Source: CAZYWA01 sp964650975 [NCBI: uncultured bacterium] (GTDB lineage Bacteria; JADJOY01). Taken from it: DNA of 11,676 bases. The DNA is taken from positions 1-11,676 of the forward strand of contig CAZYWA010000227.1 in NCBI GenBank assembly GCA_964650975.1, written 5' to 3'. A program made the position numbers and the translations under genes. This document shows positions 1-6,127 of the stretch, one piece after another; position 1 is the stretch's first letter, and every line of letters begins with the position of its first letter. Below the pieces are notes generated by a model. That model made no database searches. It saw nothing but the letters and a program-made list of their open reading frames with translations, and was not told the origin of the DNA.

Positions 1-1
1 C

Positions 2-703
2 CTTATCGAAATATGGTCTCACATGGGTCTGCCGGCGCGAATCGTCGCCGGCACGCTGATGCTGCTTGGAATGTTCTCGGTGATGGTGTTCTTCGAGCGC
101 GTGTTCACGCTGCGCCGGTCTCGCGGCGCGTCGCGCGATTTCTCGCAGAGCGTCGCGAACGACATGAACAGCGGGAAGTTCGACGGCGTGATCAAGGCCG
201 CCGAGGCGTTCAACCAGGGGCACCTCGCGCGGATCGTGAAATCGGGTCTCTCGACCTACAAGAACGCCGTGGCGGCGCAGGAGGTCTCGGGACTGACTCC
301 GCTCGACCAGACGCAACGCTTCATGGAACGGTTCATGGAGGAGATCTCCGCGGACCTGCGGCGCGGCATGTGGGTGCTCGCCACCGTCGGATCGACCGCG
401 CCGTTCGTCGGGCTGCTCGGCACCGTGCTCGGGATCATCTCGGCGTTCCAGGGCATCGCGACCACCGGCTCGGGCGGCCTCGCCTCGGTGTCGGCCGGCA
501 TCTCGGAGGCGCTCATCGAGACGGCATTCGGACTGTTCGTCGCGATCCCCGCGGTGTTCGCGTTCAACTACCTCTCGACCAAGATCGGCCACGAGGAGTT
601 GCTGCTCAAGAACGCGTCCGGTGAGCTGCTCGACACGGTCGAGGACTGGGCGGAGCGCCAGGCGAAGGCCGCGCCCGGGCGCACCTCGGCCGCGCGTGCC
701 TGA
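2..703 (+). CDS. exbB: ExbB/TolQ/MotA-family proton channel subunit, 5' partial
   Basis: Inner-membrane proton-channel subunit that works with ExbD to convert proton-motive force into mechanical work on a TonB- or TolA-like partner. The frame is open to the left edge and reads LIEIWSHMGLPARIV, the usual N-terminal start of this family, so the ATG at 23 is probably internal and the true start lies before the window. Counting from that ATG, a first membrane segment covers about residues 5-28. The family core GSTAPFVGLLGTVLGI lies at about 123-140 (second segment) and IETAFGLFVAIPAVFAFNYL at about 163-183 (third segment), with the conserved pore threonines in STAPF and IETAF. A long cytoplasmic loop separates segments 1 and 2, as expected. 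The ExbD gene follows 38 bases downstream, and a second ExbD after that, so this is one operon. The family is certain. Whether it serves TonB transport, Tol function or gliding-type motility cannot be told from this window. Confidence 0.93.
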   Translation, partial: LIEIWSHMGLPARIVAGTLMLLGMFSVMVFFERVFTLRRSRGASRDFSQSVANDMNSGKFDGVIKAAEAFNQGHLARIVKSGLSTYKNAVAAQEVSGLTPLDQTQRFMERFMEEISADLRRGMWVLATVGSTAPFVGLLGTVLGIISAFQGIATTGSGGLASVSAGISEALIETAFGLFVAIPAVFAFNYLSTKIGHEELLLKNASGELLDTVEDWAERQAKAAPGRTSAARA

Positions 704-741
704 GGCTCGATCGAGCAACCAACCCGCGAGAGATTCAAGCC

Positions 742-1224
742 GTGGCTCGAGTAACCAAGGGGAGCGCCAAGTCGGTCGACGTTCGGCCGGACATGAACGT
801 CACTCCGCTCGTCGACATCGTGCTGGTGCTGCTGATCATCTTCATGGTCGTGGCGCCCCGGCTCGATCAGGACGTGCCGGTGGACCTCCCCGGGATCTAT
901 CACCCCGATCCGGACATGAAGGGTCAGTTCGACCCGATCAAGATCACGGTCGCCAAGAAGGGCGAGTACTACATCGAGAAGGACAAGCACAACCTCGATG
1001 AAATCCTCGCGTACCTGATGGAGCAGCACAACCTGGATCCCGATCGCCGCTTGATCCTCCGCGCCGACTCCAAGCTCACCTACGGGGACGTGCGCGAGAT
1101 CTTCAACAAGTGCCAGCAGCTCGGGTTTCCGGGCATGTCGCTACTGGTGGGCGAGAAGGCGTCTGCCCACTCGGACGACGGCACACCGGCTGCTCCCGAT
1201 CCGGCAACCGGGGCGGAAGGCTGA
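742..1224 (+). CDS. exbD: ExbD/TolR-family transport subunit (first copy)
   Basis: ExbD/TolR subunit of 160 residues, starting at GTG 742 with a weak purine-rich stretch (GAGAG, 728-732) ahead of it. A short cytoplasmic N-terminus is followed by MNVTPLVDIVLVLLIIFMVV (18-37), the family signature, in which Asp25 is the proton-carrying membrane aspartate at the same number as in E. coli ExbD. The rest is the periplasmic domain (about 45-150), with the typical pattern of a short strand, a DEILAYLMEQ-like helix and then LILRADSKLTYGDVREIFNKCQQLG, which matches the ExbD fold. The last 15 residues are Ala/Pro/Gly-rich and probably disordered. It sits between exbB and a second exbD, and its stop is three bases before the next start, so the two ExbDs are made together. 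Confidence 0.93.
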   Translation: MARVTKGSAKSVDVRPDMNVTPLVDIVLVLLIIFMVVAPRLDQDVPVDLPGIYHPDPDMKGQFDPIKITVAKKGEYYIEKDKHNLDEILAYLMEQHNLDPDRRLILRADSKLTYGDVREIFNKCQQLGFPGMSLLVGEKASAHSDDGTPAAPDPATGAEG

Positions 1225-1227
1225 TCG

Positions 1228-1719
1228 ATGGGAATGAACCTCAACGCCGGCCGCGACGGCGACGTCAGCCCGGTCATGAACGTCACGCCGCTGGTCGACA
1301 TCGTCCTGGTGCTGCTCATCATCTTCATGGTGGTGACTCCGCTGCTCACCAAGAAGTTCTGGATCCACACGCCCAAGCAAGAGAAGCAGGAAGTCCCGCC
1401 GGACCAGCCCAAGGATCCGGATCCCCCGCTGGTGCTGCGCATCGCCGCCGACAAGTCGATCACGGTGAACGGCCAGGTGATCACCTACGACGACGTCCCC
1501 GCCCGTTTGCAGCGAATGTTCGCCGCCCGCGACGACCACACGCTCTTCTTCGACGCCGAGGACAGCGTTCCGTACGGTTACGCCGTCCAGGTGATGGACC
1601 AGGCGCGCGCCGGCCACGCGGTCACGATCGCGACGCTGATCCAGGCCCTCGGATCGGACGCCAACTCGCCCGAGGGCGCACCGCCGGCTCCTCCAGCACC
1701 GCCCCCGGCTGCCCCTTGA
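1228..1719 (+). CDS. exbD: ExbD/TolR-family transport subunit (second copy)
   Basis: Second ExbD/TolR subunit, 163 residues, with a good ribosome site (GGCGGAAGG, 1212-1220) seven bases before ATG 1228. The membrane signature MNVTPLVDIVLVLLIIFMVV (17-36) is identical to that of the first copy, with the key aspartate at position 24. The periplasmic part differs strongly: a Lys/Pro/Asp-rich linker (about 47-70), then LVLRIAADKSITVNGQ and TLFFDAEDSVPYGYAVQVMDQARAGH, the ExbD fold. The C-terminus is a Pro/Ala tail (about 150-163). Two ExbDs behind one ExbB suggest a mixed ExbD dimer inside the ExbB ring, as proposed for paired exbD operons in other Gram-negatives; that is inference here. A 70-base gap separates it from the next gene. 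Confidence 0.93.
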   Translation: MGMNLNAGRDGDVSPVMNVTPLVDIVLVLLIIFMVVTPLLTKKFWIHTPKQEKQEVPPDQPKDPDPPLVLRIAADKSITVNGQVITYDDVPARLQRMFAARDDHTLFFDAEDSVPYGYAVQVMDQARAGHAVTIATLIQALGSDANSPEGAPPAPPAPPPAAP

Positions 1720-1789
1720 GCCACTCGGCGCGGGCGCGCCGGTAAGCAGCCAGCACGCGCCCCCCGCACGCGCTGGGAGACGTTTCACC

Positions 1790-2656
1790 ATGCCGGTGAT
1801 CCTCGACGGAGAGGTGGTGCTCGCCACCTACGACGACCATCCCGACCTCTGGGAAGACGATCAGCCGCTGGCTCGGGCGCTCGAGGCGCGCGGCGTTCGC
1901 TGGCGCGCCGTGCCGTGGCGCTCGGACCACGCCGATTGGTCGCGCGCGCGCGCGGTGGTGCTGCGTTCCACGTGGGACTACTTCCGGCATCACGCGCAGT
2001 ACCTGGACTGGGCCGACCGGGTCGCCAAGGTCACGCGGCTCTGGAATCCGATCGAGGTGGTGCGCTGGAACACCCACAAGGGCTACATGCTCGAGCTGGC
2101 GGAGCGCGGCATCCCCGTGACGCCGACCGTGCTGGTCCCGCAGGGCGCCGCCGCAGACCTGGCGCTGATCCTGAAAGAGCGGGCCTGGCCCCGGGCGGTG
2201 GCCAAGCCGGCCGTCTCCGCCGACTCGTGGGAAACCTTCGGCGTCGACCGCGAGCCGACCGAGGAGCAGCGGCTGCACTTCGCTCGACTGGTGGCGGAGC
2301 GCGACATGCTCGTGCAGTGCTTCGTCGCCTCGGTCGAGACCTCGGGCGAACGGTGCCTGGTCGCGATCGACGGCGAGGTCTCGCATGCGGTGCGCAAGCG
2401 CTCGCTCTTCCAGGGCGGACGATGGACCGGGCCCGAGGGTGTGCCGGTACCCATCGAGCGCGACGAGCTCGAGCTGGCGCGGCGAGTCCTCGACGCCGCC
2501 GGCGCCCGCTCCCTGCCCTATGGCCGGATCGACATGGCCCGTGACGACTCGGGCCACCCGTTGCTGATGGAGCTCGAGCTCTCCGAGCCCACGCTGTTCC
2601 TGCTCGACGCACCACCCGCGGCTTCCGAGCGGCTCGCCGACGCACTGCTGCGCTGA
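1790..2656 (+). CDS. ATP-grasp ligase, DcsG/RimK-like
   Basis: ATP-grasp enzyme of 288 residues; such enzymes join a carboxylate to an amine or similar nucleophile through an acyl-phosphate. The sequence follows the family of O-ureido-D-serine cyclo-ligase (DcsG) relatives: VVLRSTWDYF (about 56-65), LWNPIEVVRWNTHKGYMLEL (about 84-103), AKPAVSADSWETF with Lys139 as the likely ATP lysine, VQCF followed by a SGERCLVAIDGEVSHAVRKR-like strand pair, and RIDMARDD followed by MELELSEPTLFL, where Glu261, Glu263 and Glu266 are candidate magnesium ligands. The length is normal for the family. The start at ATG 1790 has GGGAGA (about 1775-1780) upstream. No cycloserine genes are nearby, so the substrate is unknown and no gene symbol is given. 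A strong hairpin follows eight bases after the stop, so it is probably the end of a transcript, either with exbBD or alone. Confidence 0.8.
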   Translation: MPVILDGEVVLATYDDHPDLWEDDQPLARALEARGVRWRAVPWRSDHADWSRARAVVLRSTWDYFRHHAQYLDWADRVAKVTRLWNPIEVVRWNTHKGYMLELAERGIPVTPTVLVPQGAAADLALILKERAWPRAVAKPAVSADSWETFGVDREPTEEQRLHFARLVAERDMLVQCFVASVETSGERCLVAIDGEVSHAVRKRSLFQGGRWTGPEGVPVPIERDELELARRVLDAAGARSLPYGRIDMARDDSGHPLLMELELSEPTLFLLDAPPAASERLADALLR

Positions 2657-2664
2657 GTTGTCTC

Positions 2665-2683
2665 GGGGGCTTTCCAAGCCCCC
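2665..2683 (+). terminator. Strong hairpin after the ATP-grasp gene
   Basis: Perfect 8-bp stem GGGGGCTT / AAGCCCCC with a three-base loop TCC, starting eight bases after the stop codon at 2656 and followed by ACCCCAAAA rather than a T-run. The position fits a transcription stop or an mRNA 3'-end protector. The lack of a T-tract means an intrinsic terminator is not proven. A closely related hairpin lies at 11607-11627. Confidence 0.6.
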
Positions 2684-2850
2684 ACCCCAAAATCCGTCGC
2701 GACAACGCGCCGCCCCGCCGCTCGCGCGGCACCGGTTCGGTCGATTTCTTCACACGCGCCGAGAGGGTGTAGACGAAAGAAATTCAGCCGCATGGATGAG
2801 TGGCATACCTGGCGGGAAACTGCTCGAGCGTCTGCGCCTGGTCGTCGGAG

Positions 2851-2919
2851 GGCTGCGGTCCCTCGCAGCCGCAAACGTCCATCTTGGTTCAGACGCTGCG
2901 GACGCGAGGGACCGCGTCC
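2851..2919 (+). ncRNA. Candidate structured RNA: two hairpins with complementary loops
   Basis: Hairpin A is GGCTGCG (2851-2857), loop GTCCCT (2858-2863), CGCAGCC (2864-2870). Hairpin B is GGACGCG (2900-2906), loop AGGGAC (2907-2912), CGCGTCC (2913-2919). Both stems are perfect over 7 bp, and the two six-base loops are exact reverse complements, so they could form a kissing pair. An alternative fold is available: GAGGGAC (2906-2912) can pair with either of two GTCCCTC copies (2858-2864 or 2916-2922). The strand is not settled by the sequence, since DNA palindromes fold on both. Transcription is not shown; it is listed as a candidate only. Confidence 0.35.
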
Positions 2920-3006
2920 CTCCAAACAGCACGAGATCGCTTCGAAGGAAGCACTCCGGCCAATGATCCGATTTTGTCCACACCTTCTGAGCTGAACCGC
3001 GCCGCG

Positions 3007-3034
3007 TTGACGACGCTCACTCGCGAGTGATAGT
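3007..3034 (+). promoter_or_regulatory. Candidate sigma-70-type promoter of the tetR gene
   Basis: TTGACG (3007-3012; five of six bases match the -35 consensus), a 16-base spacer and GATAGT (3029-3034; four of six match the -10 consensus). Transcription would begin at about 3040-3042, only five to seven bases before the GTG start at 3047, so the message would be nearly leaderless. This agrees with the absence of any Shine-Dalgarno sequence. The -10 lies inside the palindrome at 3028-3044. Confidence 0.5.
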
Positions 3035-3044
3035 ACGACTATCA
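3028..3044. promoter_or_regulatory. TetR-type operator palindrome
   Basis: TGATAGT-ACG-ACTATCA, a perfect 7-bp inverted repeat with a three-base centre, two bases before the tetR start codon. It stands out as AT-rich in GC-rich DNA. Its size and position are those of an autoregulatory TetR operator, and it covers the proposed -10 box and transcription start, so bound repressor would block the gene directly. Binding by the adjacent regulator is inferred. Confidence 0.65.
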
Positions 3045-3046
3045 TC

Positions 3047-3697
3047 GTGAGAGCGAAGCACACGTATCGATCGCCACTCCGCGCGGAGCAGGCGGCCGCG
3101 ACCCGCGACCGCATCCTGGGCGCGCTCGAGTCGATCTTGAAGAGCGGCGCCGATCTGGACGCCGCGTCGTACAAGGCGATCGCCACGAGGGCCGGCGTGC
3201 GCGAGATCACCGTGTACCGCCACTTCCCCAACAAGGTCGAGCTGCTGCGCGCCTTCTGGGCCTGGCTCAACGAGCGGCGCGGGAACCCGACTCTGGCTCG
3301 CGACGAATCCGGGTTGCTGGCGCAGGTGCGCTCCGAGTTCGCGGCCGCCGACGAGATCGCCCCGCTCATCGTCGCCTCGCTGACGTCCAAGGAAGGTCGC
3401 GAGATGCAGAAAAGCTGGAACGCCGAGCGGCGTGCCACCCTCGATGAAGCCCTGGGGGGCATGATCGGGCCGGTGAGCGGGGTGGAGCGCACCCGGGTCC
3501 TCGCGATCCTGCACCTGCTCATGAGCGCCCACGCCTGGCACGCGATGCGTGATCTCTGGGACCTCGACGGCCGGGAAGCGGGCGAGGCCGTGGCCTGGGC
3601 ACTCGCCACCCTCTTCCGGGATCTGCAAAGCGGGCGCAGGCCGCGCCGGAAGGTGCGGCCTGCGCCCGCATCACGCCCCCGGCGGAGAGCGCCATGA
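3047..3697 (+). CDS. TetR/AcrR-family transcriptional regulator
   Basis: One-component repressor of 216 residues. The N-terminal DNA-binding domain is typical: RSPLRAEQAAATRDRIL (8-24) opens helix 1, and the helix-turn-helix reads YKAIATRAGVREITVYRHFP (42-61), followed by NKVELL. The C-terminal half (about 75-195) is a helical ligand-binding and dimer domain with no motif I recognise. The last 20 residues are Arg/Pro-rich and basic. GTG 3047 is the only usable start, because the frame closes at TGA 3008-3010 and no other start codon lies between. There is no Shine-Dalgarno, and a palindrome lies directly before it, so leaderless and autoregulated expression is likely. Its stop overlaps the next start (ATGA, 3694-3697), making the downstream membrane protein a likely partner. 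The ligand is unknown. Confidence 0.88.
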   Translation: MRAKHTYRSPLRAEQAAATRDRILGALESILKSGADLDAASYKAIATRAGVREITVYRHFPNKVELLRAFWAWLNERRGNPTLARDESGLLAQVRSEFAAADEIAPLIVASLTSKEGREMQKSWNAERRATLDEALGGMIGPVSGVERTRVLAILHLLMSAHAWHAMRDLWDLDGREAGEAVAWALATLFRDLQSGRRPRRKVRPAPASRPRRRAP

Positions 3698-4044
3698 CGA
3701 CGTCACCTCGGGACGGCGGCCGCGCGCGGCCGCCGCAGCTCCGCGTGATCCCCGGAGGGCGCCACGGACCCGTTCCATATCCCCGTGCAACGCGGCTCGA
3801 CGCGGGACGCCGGGCGCCAACCCCCGCCGAGACACCGGCTCCGCGGGTGGCCCCTTTCGCGCGGTTCCGGGAATCGCCGCCGGGGCTCGGTTTCTACGCC
3901 GCCTTTGCCGCCGCGGCGATCGGCTGGATCGTGCTCGGCTGGTCGTTGATCACCGGGGTCCTGGTGCCGCTCGGATCGGGGTCGATCGCAGAAGGCACGC
4001 GACGTCTGTTCGCGGCCGTGGTCGAAGCGGCCGCACTCCGGTAG
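3694..4044 (+). CDS. Small single-pass membrane protein coupled to TetR
   Basis: I do not recognise a family for this 116-residue protein. The first 65 residues are Pro/Arg/Gly-rich and probably disordered (RVIPGGRHGPVPYPRATRL, then an Ala/Pro stretch). A hydrophobic segment follows (about 66-92, FYAAFAAAAIGWIVLGWSLI), then a short tail containing an amphipathic helix (RRLFAAVVEAAAL). The positive N-terminus suggests it stays in the cytoplasm with the tail outside. The ATGA overlap with tetR means translation is coupled, so it is probably real and regulated with tetR. It could modulate the regulator at the membrane, but nothing in the sequence shows that. Confidence 0.6.
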   Translation: MTTSPRDGGRARPPQLRVIPGGRHGPVPYPRATRLDAGRRAPTPAETPAPRVAPFARFRESPPGLGFYAAFAAAAIGWIVLGWSLITGVLVPLGSGSIAEGTRRLFAAVVEAAALR

Positions 4045-4143
4045 GGTCTAGCTTCGATACTAAAGTTTCCAGAATTTGAACGGGCCAACCCGCCACTAAA
4101 CCGCAACTTGCTGTTTTCATTACGTCCGCGCTCGGGTCCGAGA

Positions 4144-4157
4144 GGCACACGACTTGC
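4144..4157 (+). promoter_or_regulatory. Candidate sigma-54 (-24/-12) promoter
   Basis: GGCAC-ACGAC-TTGC. The invariant GG (4144-4145) and GC (4156-4157) sit exactly 12 bases apart, as the RpoN consensus TGGCACG-N4-TTGCW requires. The mismatches are A for the leading T, A for G after GGCAC, and G for the final W. Transcription would begin at about 4169, giving a 21-base leader that contains the ribosome site CCGGGAG and the GTG at 4190. The 100 bases upstream are AT-richer than their surroundings, as is common where activators or IHF bind, though I could not assign a specific site. Confidence 0.55.
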
Positions 4158-4189
4158 GTATGGGTTCGGCAACTACCCGGGAGCCCACC

Positions 4190-4492
4190 GTGCTGACCAC
4201 TCGCCCTTTCCGCGGCTCGATCTTCGGATTGCTGGACCTCGAGACCGCTCAACGGACCCTGGCGGCCGATCCGTCCCAGCCGGACGGCGCCGCGAAGGCC
4301 GATTCGAGGCCCGAATCGGCGCAGCCCGCCGGCGACCAGGCCCTCGAGCGGGCGCTGGGCCGCGTCATCGAGGCGGCGGAGCGCGCGTGCGAGGCCCTCG
4401 GCTGGCTGGGCTGGGAAGCCCGTCACGCCGCGGAGCGCGAGCTGCGCGCGGCACTCGAAGAGATCAAGCGCCTGCGAAACCGCGGGACCTGA
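4190..4492 (+). CDS. Small helical protein of unknown function
   Basis: I do not recognise this 100-residue protein. The chosen start is GTG 4190 with CGGGAG seven bases upstream; an in-frame ATG at 4160 would lie inside the proposed -12 promoter region and ahead of the expected transcription start. The N-terminus MLTTRPFRGSIFGLLDLE is followed by a low-complexity Pro/Ala/Asp linker (about 25-48). A strongly amphipathic, charged helix (about 49-97) follows, with heptad-like spacing, from ALERALGRVIEAAERACEAL through ERELRAALEEIKRLRNR; it is likely a coiled coil or helical hairpin. The last 29 bases overlap the convergent hydrolase gene on the other strand. The promoter match, the ribosome site and the regular helix together support a real gene. 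Confidence 0.55.
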   Translation: MLTTRPFRGSIFGLLDLETAQRTLAADPSQPDGAAKADSRPESAQPAGDQALERALGRVIEAAERACEALGWLGWEARHAAERELRAALEEIKRLRNRGT

Positions 4493-5378
4493 TCGATCCC
4501 CGCCTCGCCCGTTCGAGCTCTTCCAGAAACTCGACCAGCTCGCGATGGAAGATCGCGGGTTGCTCGCGGTGCATGAAGTGTCCCGCGCCCTCGATCGGGA
4601 CCAGCCGGAACGGACCGCTGAACCCGAGCGCCTGGCGATCGAACATCTCGATCCCCATGCATCCGTCGTCGACACCGGCGAACGTCACCGCCGGTGGCCG
4701 CACCCGCGCGAGCAACGAGGCGCGGCTCGAGCGGTCGAGCGCCATCGCCTTGGGCAGCGCGCGGTAGTACCCGAGCGCCGCGGCCAAGGCACCCCGCTGC
4801 GAGAGCGCGGCCTTCACCGGCTCGATGTCGCGAGGCGTGTGGCGCCAGCCCGGTGACCATGCGCGCCACAACCGGTCGATGAACGCGAAGTCGTGACGCG
4901 GCACCCTCCACTCGGGGATGCGCGGCAGCTGAAAGAAGCCGATGTACCAGGAGCGGCGCGCCTGAGCGGGCACCAGCCCGCGCGCGACTTGCGCTCGCAA
5001 GTGCGGGACGGCGGCCGTCGCGATGCCGAGGATCCGGTCCGGTGCCAGCGCCGCGGCCGCATAGGCGGCGAGAGCGCCCCAGTCGTGACCCACCAGGTAC
5101 GCCTGCTTCTCTCCCAACGCCTCGATCAGCGCGAGCGCGTCGCGGCCGAGGCGGAGAATCGAGTAGTCGCGATCGGGAGCGGCGTCGCTGGGGGGGTAAC
5201 CGCGGGCAAACGGCGCGACGGCGCGGAAACCGTGGCCGGCGAGCACCTCGAGCGTCTCCAGGAACGAGTGCGCCGTGTCCGGGAATCCGTGCAGGCAGAG
5301 CACCAGCGGACCCTGGCCCTTCTCGAAGTAGCCGAAGCGCAGGCCCTGCGCCGTGACCGTCCTCGGTTCGGCGCTCAC
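4464..5378 (-). CDS. Alpha/beta hydrolase, epoxide-hydrolase-like
   Basis: Alpha/beta hydrolase of 304 residues with the features of epoxide hydrolases. The oxyanion motif HGFPD is at 30-34. The nucleophile elbow GHDWG has Asp99 as nucleophile, so an ester intermediate is expected. The lid carries Tyr145 (in SWYIGFFQLP) and Tyr204-Tyr205-Arg206 (GYYR), matching the two ring-opening tyrosines. The acid is Asp237 or Asp238 (AGVDDGCMG) and the base is His267 (GAGHF). Haloalkane dehalogenases share Asp-nucleophile chemistry but lack the lid tyrosines, so epoxide hydrolysis is the better guess; the substrate is unknown. The GTG start at 5378 overlaps the HAD stop (GTGA), so the two are translationally coupled. 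The frame stays open far upstream, but that part is the antisense of other genes. The 3' end overlaps a convergent gene by 29 bases. Confidence 0.85.
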   Translation of the reverse strand: MSAEPRTVTAQGLRFGYFEKGQGPLVLCLHGFPDTAHSFLETLEVLAGHGFRAVAPFARGYPPSDAAPDRDYSILRLGRDALALIEALGEKQAYLVGHDWGALAAYAAAALAPDRILGIATAAVPHLRAQVARGLVPAQARRSWYIGFFQLPRIPEWRVPRHDFAFIDRLWRAWSPGWRHTPRDIEPVKAALSQRGALAAALGYYRALPKAMALDRSSRASLLARVRPPAVTFAGVDDGCMGIEMFDRQALGFSGPFRLVPIEGAGHFMHREQPAIFHRELVEFLEELERARRGSIRSRGFAGA

Positions 5379-6112
5379 GGAGAGGGGCTTCCTTCCGGCC
5401 GTCGCTCGACGGGCTTGGCTTGGGCGAGCGGATCGGGCGCCGCATCGAGGTCGAGAACCGTCCAGTTGCGGCGACGTGCCACGCGTGCGAGCCGCGGATC
5501 GGGCGCCACCACCCGCGGATGTCCGACTTGCTCGAGCACCGCCAGATCGGTGATCGAGTCGGTGTAGAAGAAGCTGCTCGCGAGGTCTACGCCCTCGGTC
5601 TCCGCGAAGCGGCGCGCGTGCCAGACCTTGCCCTCGCCGTAGCAGAGCGGTTGCACGAATTTGCCCGTGAAACGGCCCTGCCCGTCGAGCTCCAGGCGAT
5701 TCACCAGGCGATGCTCCACGTGGAGCTCCTCGCCCAGCGGATTGCCCAGGTAACAGGTCGAGCTCGAAAGCAAGACCGGCACGTGGCCCGCGCCGCGGTG
5801 CGCCTCGATCAGCGCGACCAGCGCGGACCGGATCTGCGGGCGAACGCTCCGTGCGTACCAGTGCTCGCAGTGATCGACCAGCCATGCTTCCGGCTTGCCG
5901 CGCAGCACCTCGGTGGAGCGCTCGAGTGCCTGGCCCGGCCGCAGCAACCCGAGCCGGTAAAGCCCGAGATACCAGGTCGCGAACAGCAGGTCGCGAGGAC
6001 GGGCGACGCCCGCGTCCCACATGTAGCGCGCGAAGCTGGCGGCGGAGTTGCCGGCCAGGATGGTTCCGTCGACGTCGAAGAACGCCGCGATTCGAGCGGC
6101 CGATCGGGACAT
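5375..6112 (-). CDS. HAD-superfamily subfamily IB hydrolase (SerB-like phosphatase)
   Basis: Phosphatase of the HAD-IB group, 245 residues. Motif I is FFDVDGTIL with nucleophile Asp13 and acid/base Asp15. Motif II is LLSSST (114-119), motif III Lys162 (GEGKVWH) and motif IV YTDSITD with the magnesium ligands Asp185 and Asp189. An alpha-helical cap between motifs I and II (about 20-105), including CEHWYARSVRPQI, is usual for this subfamily, whose members act on phosphoserine or lipid-type phosphate esters and are often found near or fused to lysophospholipid acyltransferases. A PlsB-like gene is in this window, but 3 kb away and on the other strand. The start ATG 6112 lies 15 bases after the DUF2062 stop, and the gene's end overlaps the hydrolase start by four bases. 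Confidence 0.88.
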   Translation of the reverse strand: MSRSAARIAAFFDVDGTILAGNSAASFARYMWDAGVARPRDLLFATWYLGLYRLGLLRPGQALERSTEVLRGKPEAWLVDHCEHWYARSVRPQIRSALVALIEAHRGAGHVPVLLSSSTCYLGNPLGEELHVEHRLVNRLELDGQGRFTGKFVQPLCYGEGKVWHARRFAETEGVDLASSFFYTDSITDLAVLEQVGHPRVVAPDPRLARVARRRNWTVLDLDAAPDPLAQAKPVERRPEGSPSP

Positions 6113-6127
6113 TCGGCGGGCCCCGCC

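Larger units (their letters stand above)
2657..3006. other. 350-base gene-free structured region
   Basis: No reading frame here has protein-like composition or a convincing start. The stretch is less GC-rich than its neighbours and contains, in order: the hairpin at 2665-2683; an interrupted inverted repeat whose arms are ATTTCTT (2744-2750) and AAGAAAT (2777-2783), with ACAC/GTGT inside; two 7-bp hairpins with complementary loops (separate entry); and a small hairpin GCTTC-GAAG-GAAGC (2939-2952). It ends at a promoter-like TTGACG. It could be an untranslated leader, a small RNA gene or a relic. I see no tRNA or known riboswitch core. Confidence 0.5.

Noticed and set aside
2-1719. MotA/MotB flagellar motor
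   Set aside because: The channel protein has the three-segment ExbB layout, and both partners are short ExbD types without an OmpA-like peptidoglycan-binding domain.
1790-2656. Assignment of the ATP-grasp gene as dcsG for D-cycloserine
   Set aside because: The motif resemblance is to the wider family. None of the other cycloserine genes is nearby, and many unrelated bacteria carry such homologues.
2658-2966. Short open frames in the gap before tetR
   Set aside because: They have no ribosome site, no domain-like pattern and no conserved feature, and they cross several strong hairpins.
4081-4092. CGGG-CCAA-CCCG as a terminator of the tetR unit
   Set aside because: A four-base stem with no T-run is too weak and common in this composition.
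4076-4102. TTGAAC...TAAACC as a sigma-70 promoter
   Set aside because: The 15-base spacing and the poor -10 match make it unconvincing beside the -24/-12 match at 4144-4157.
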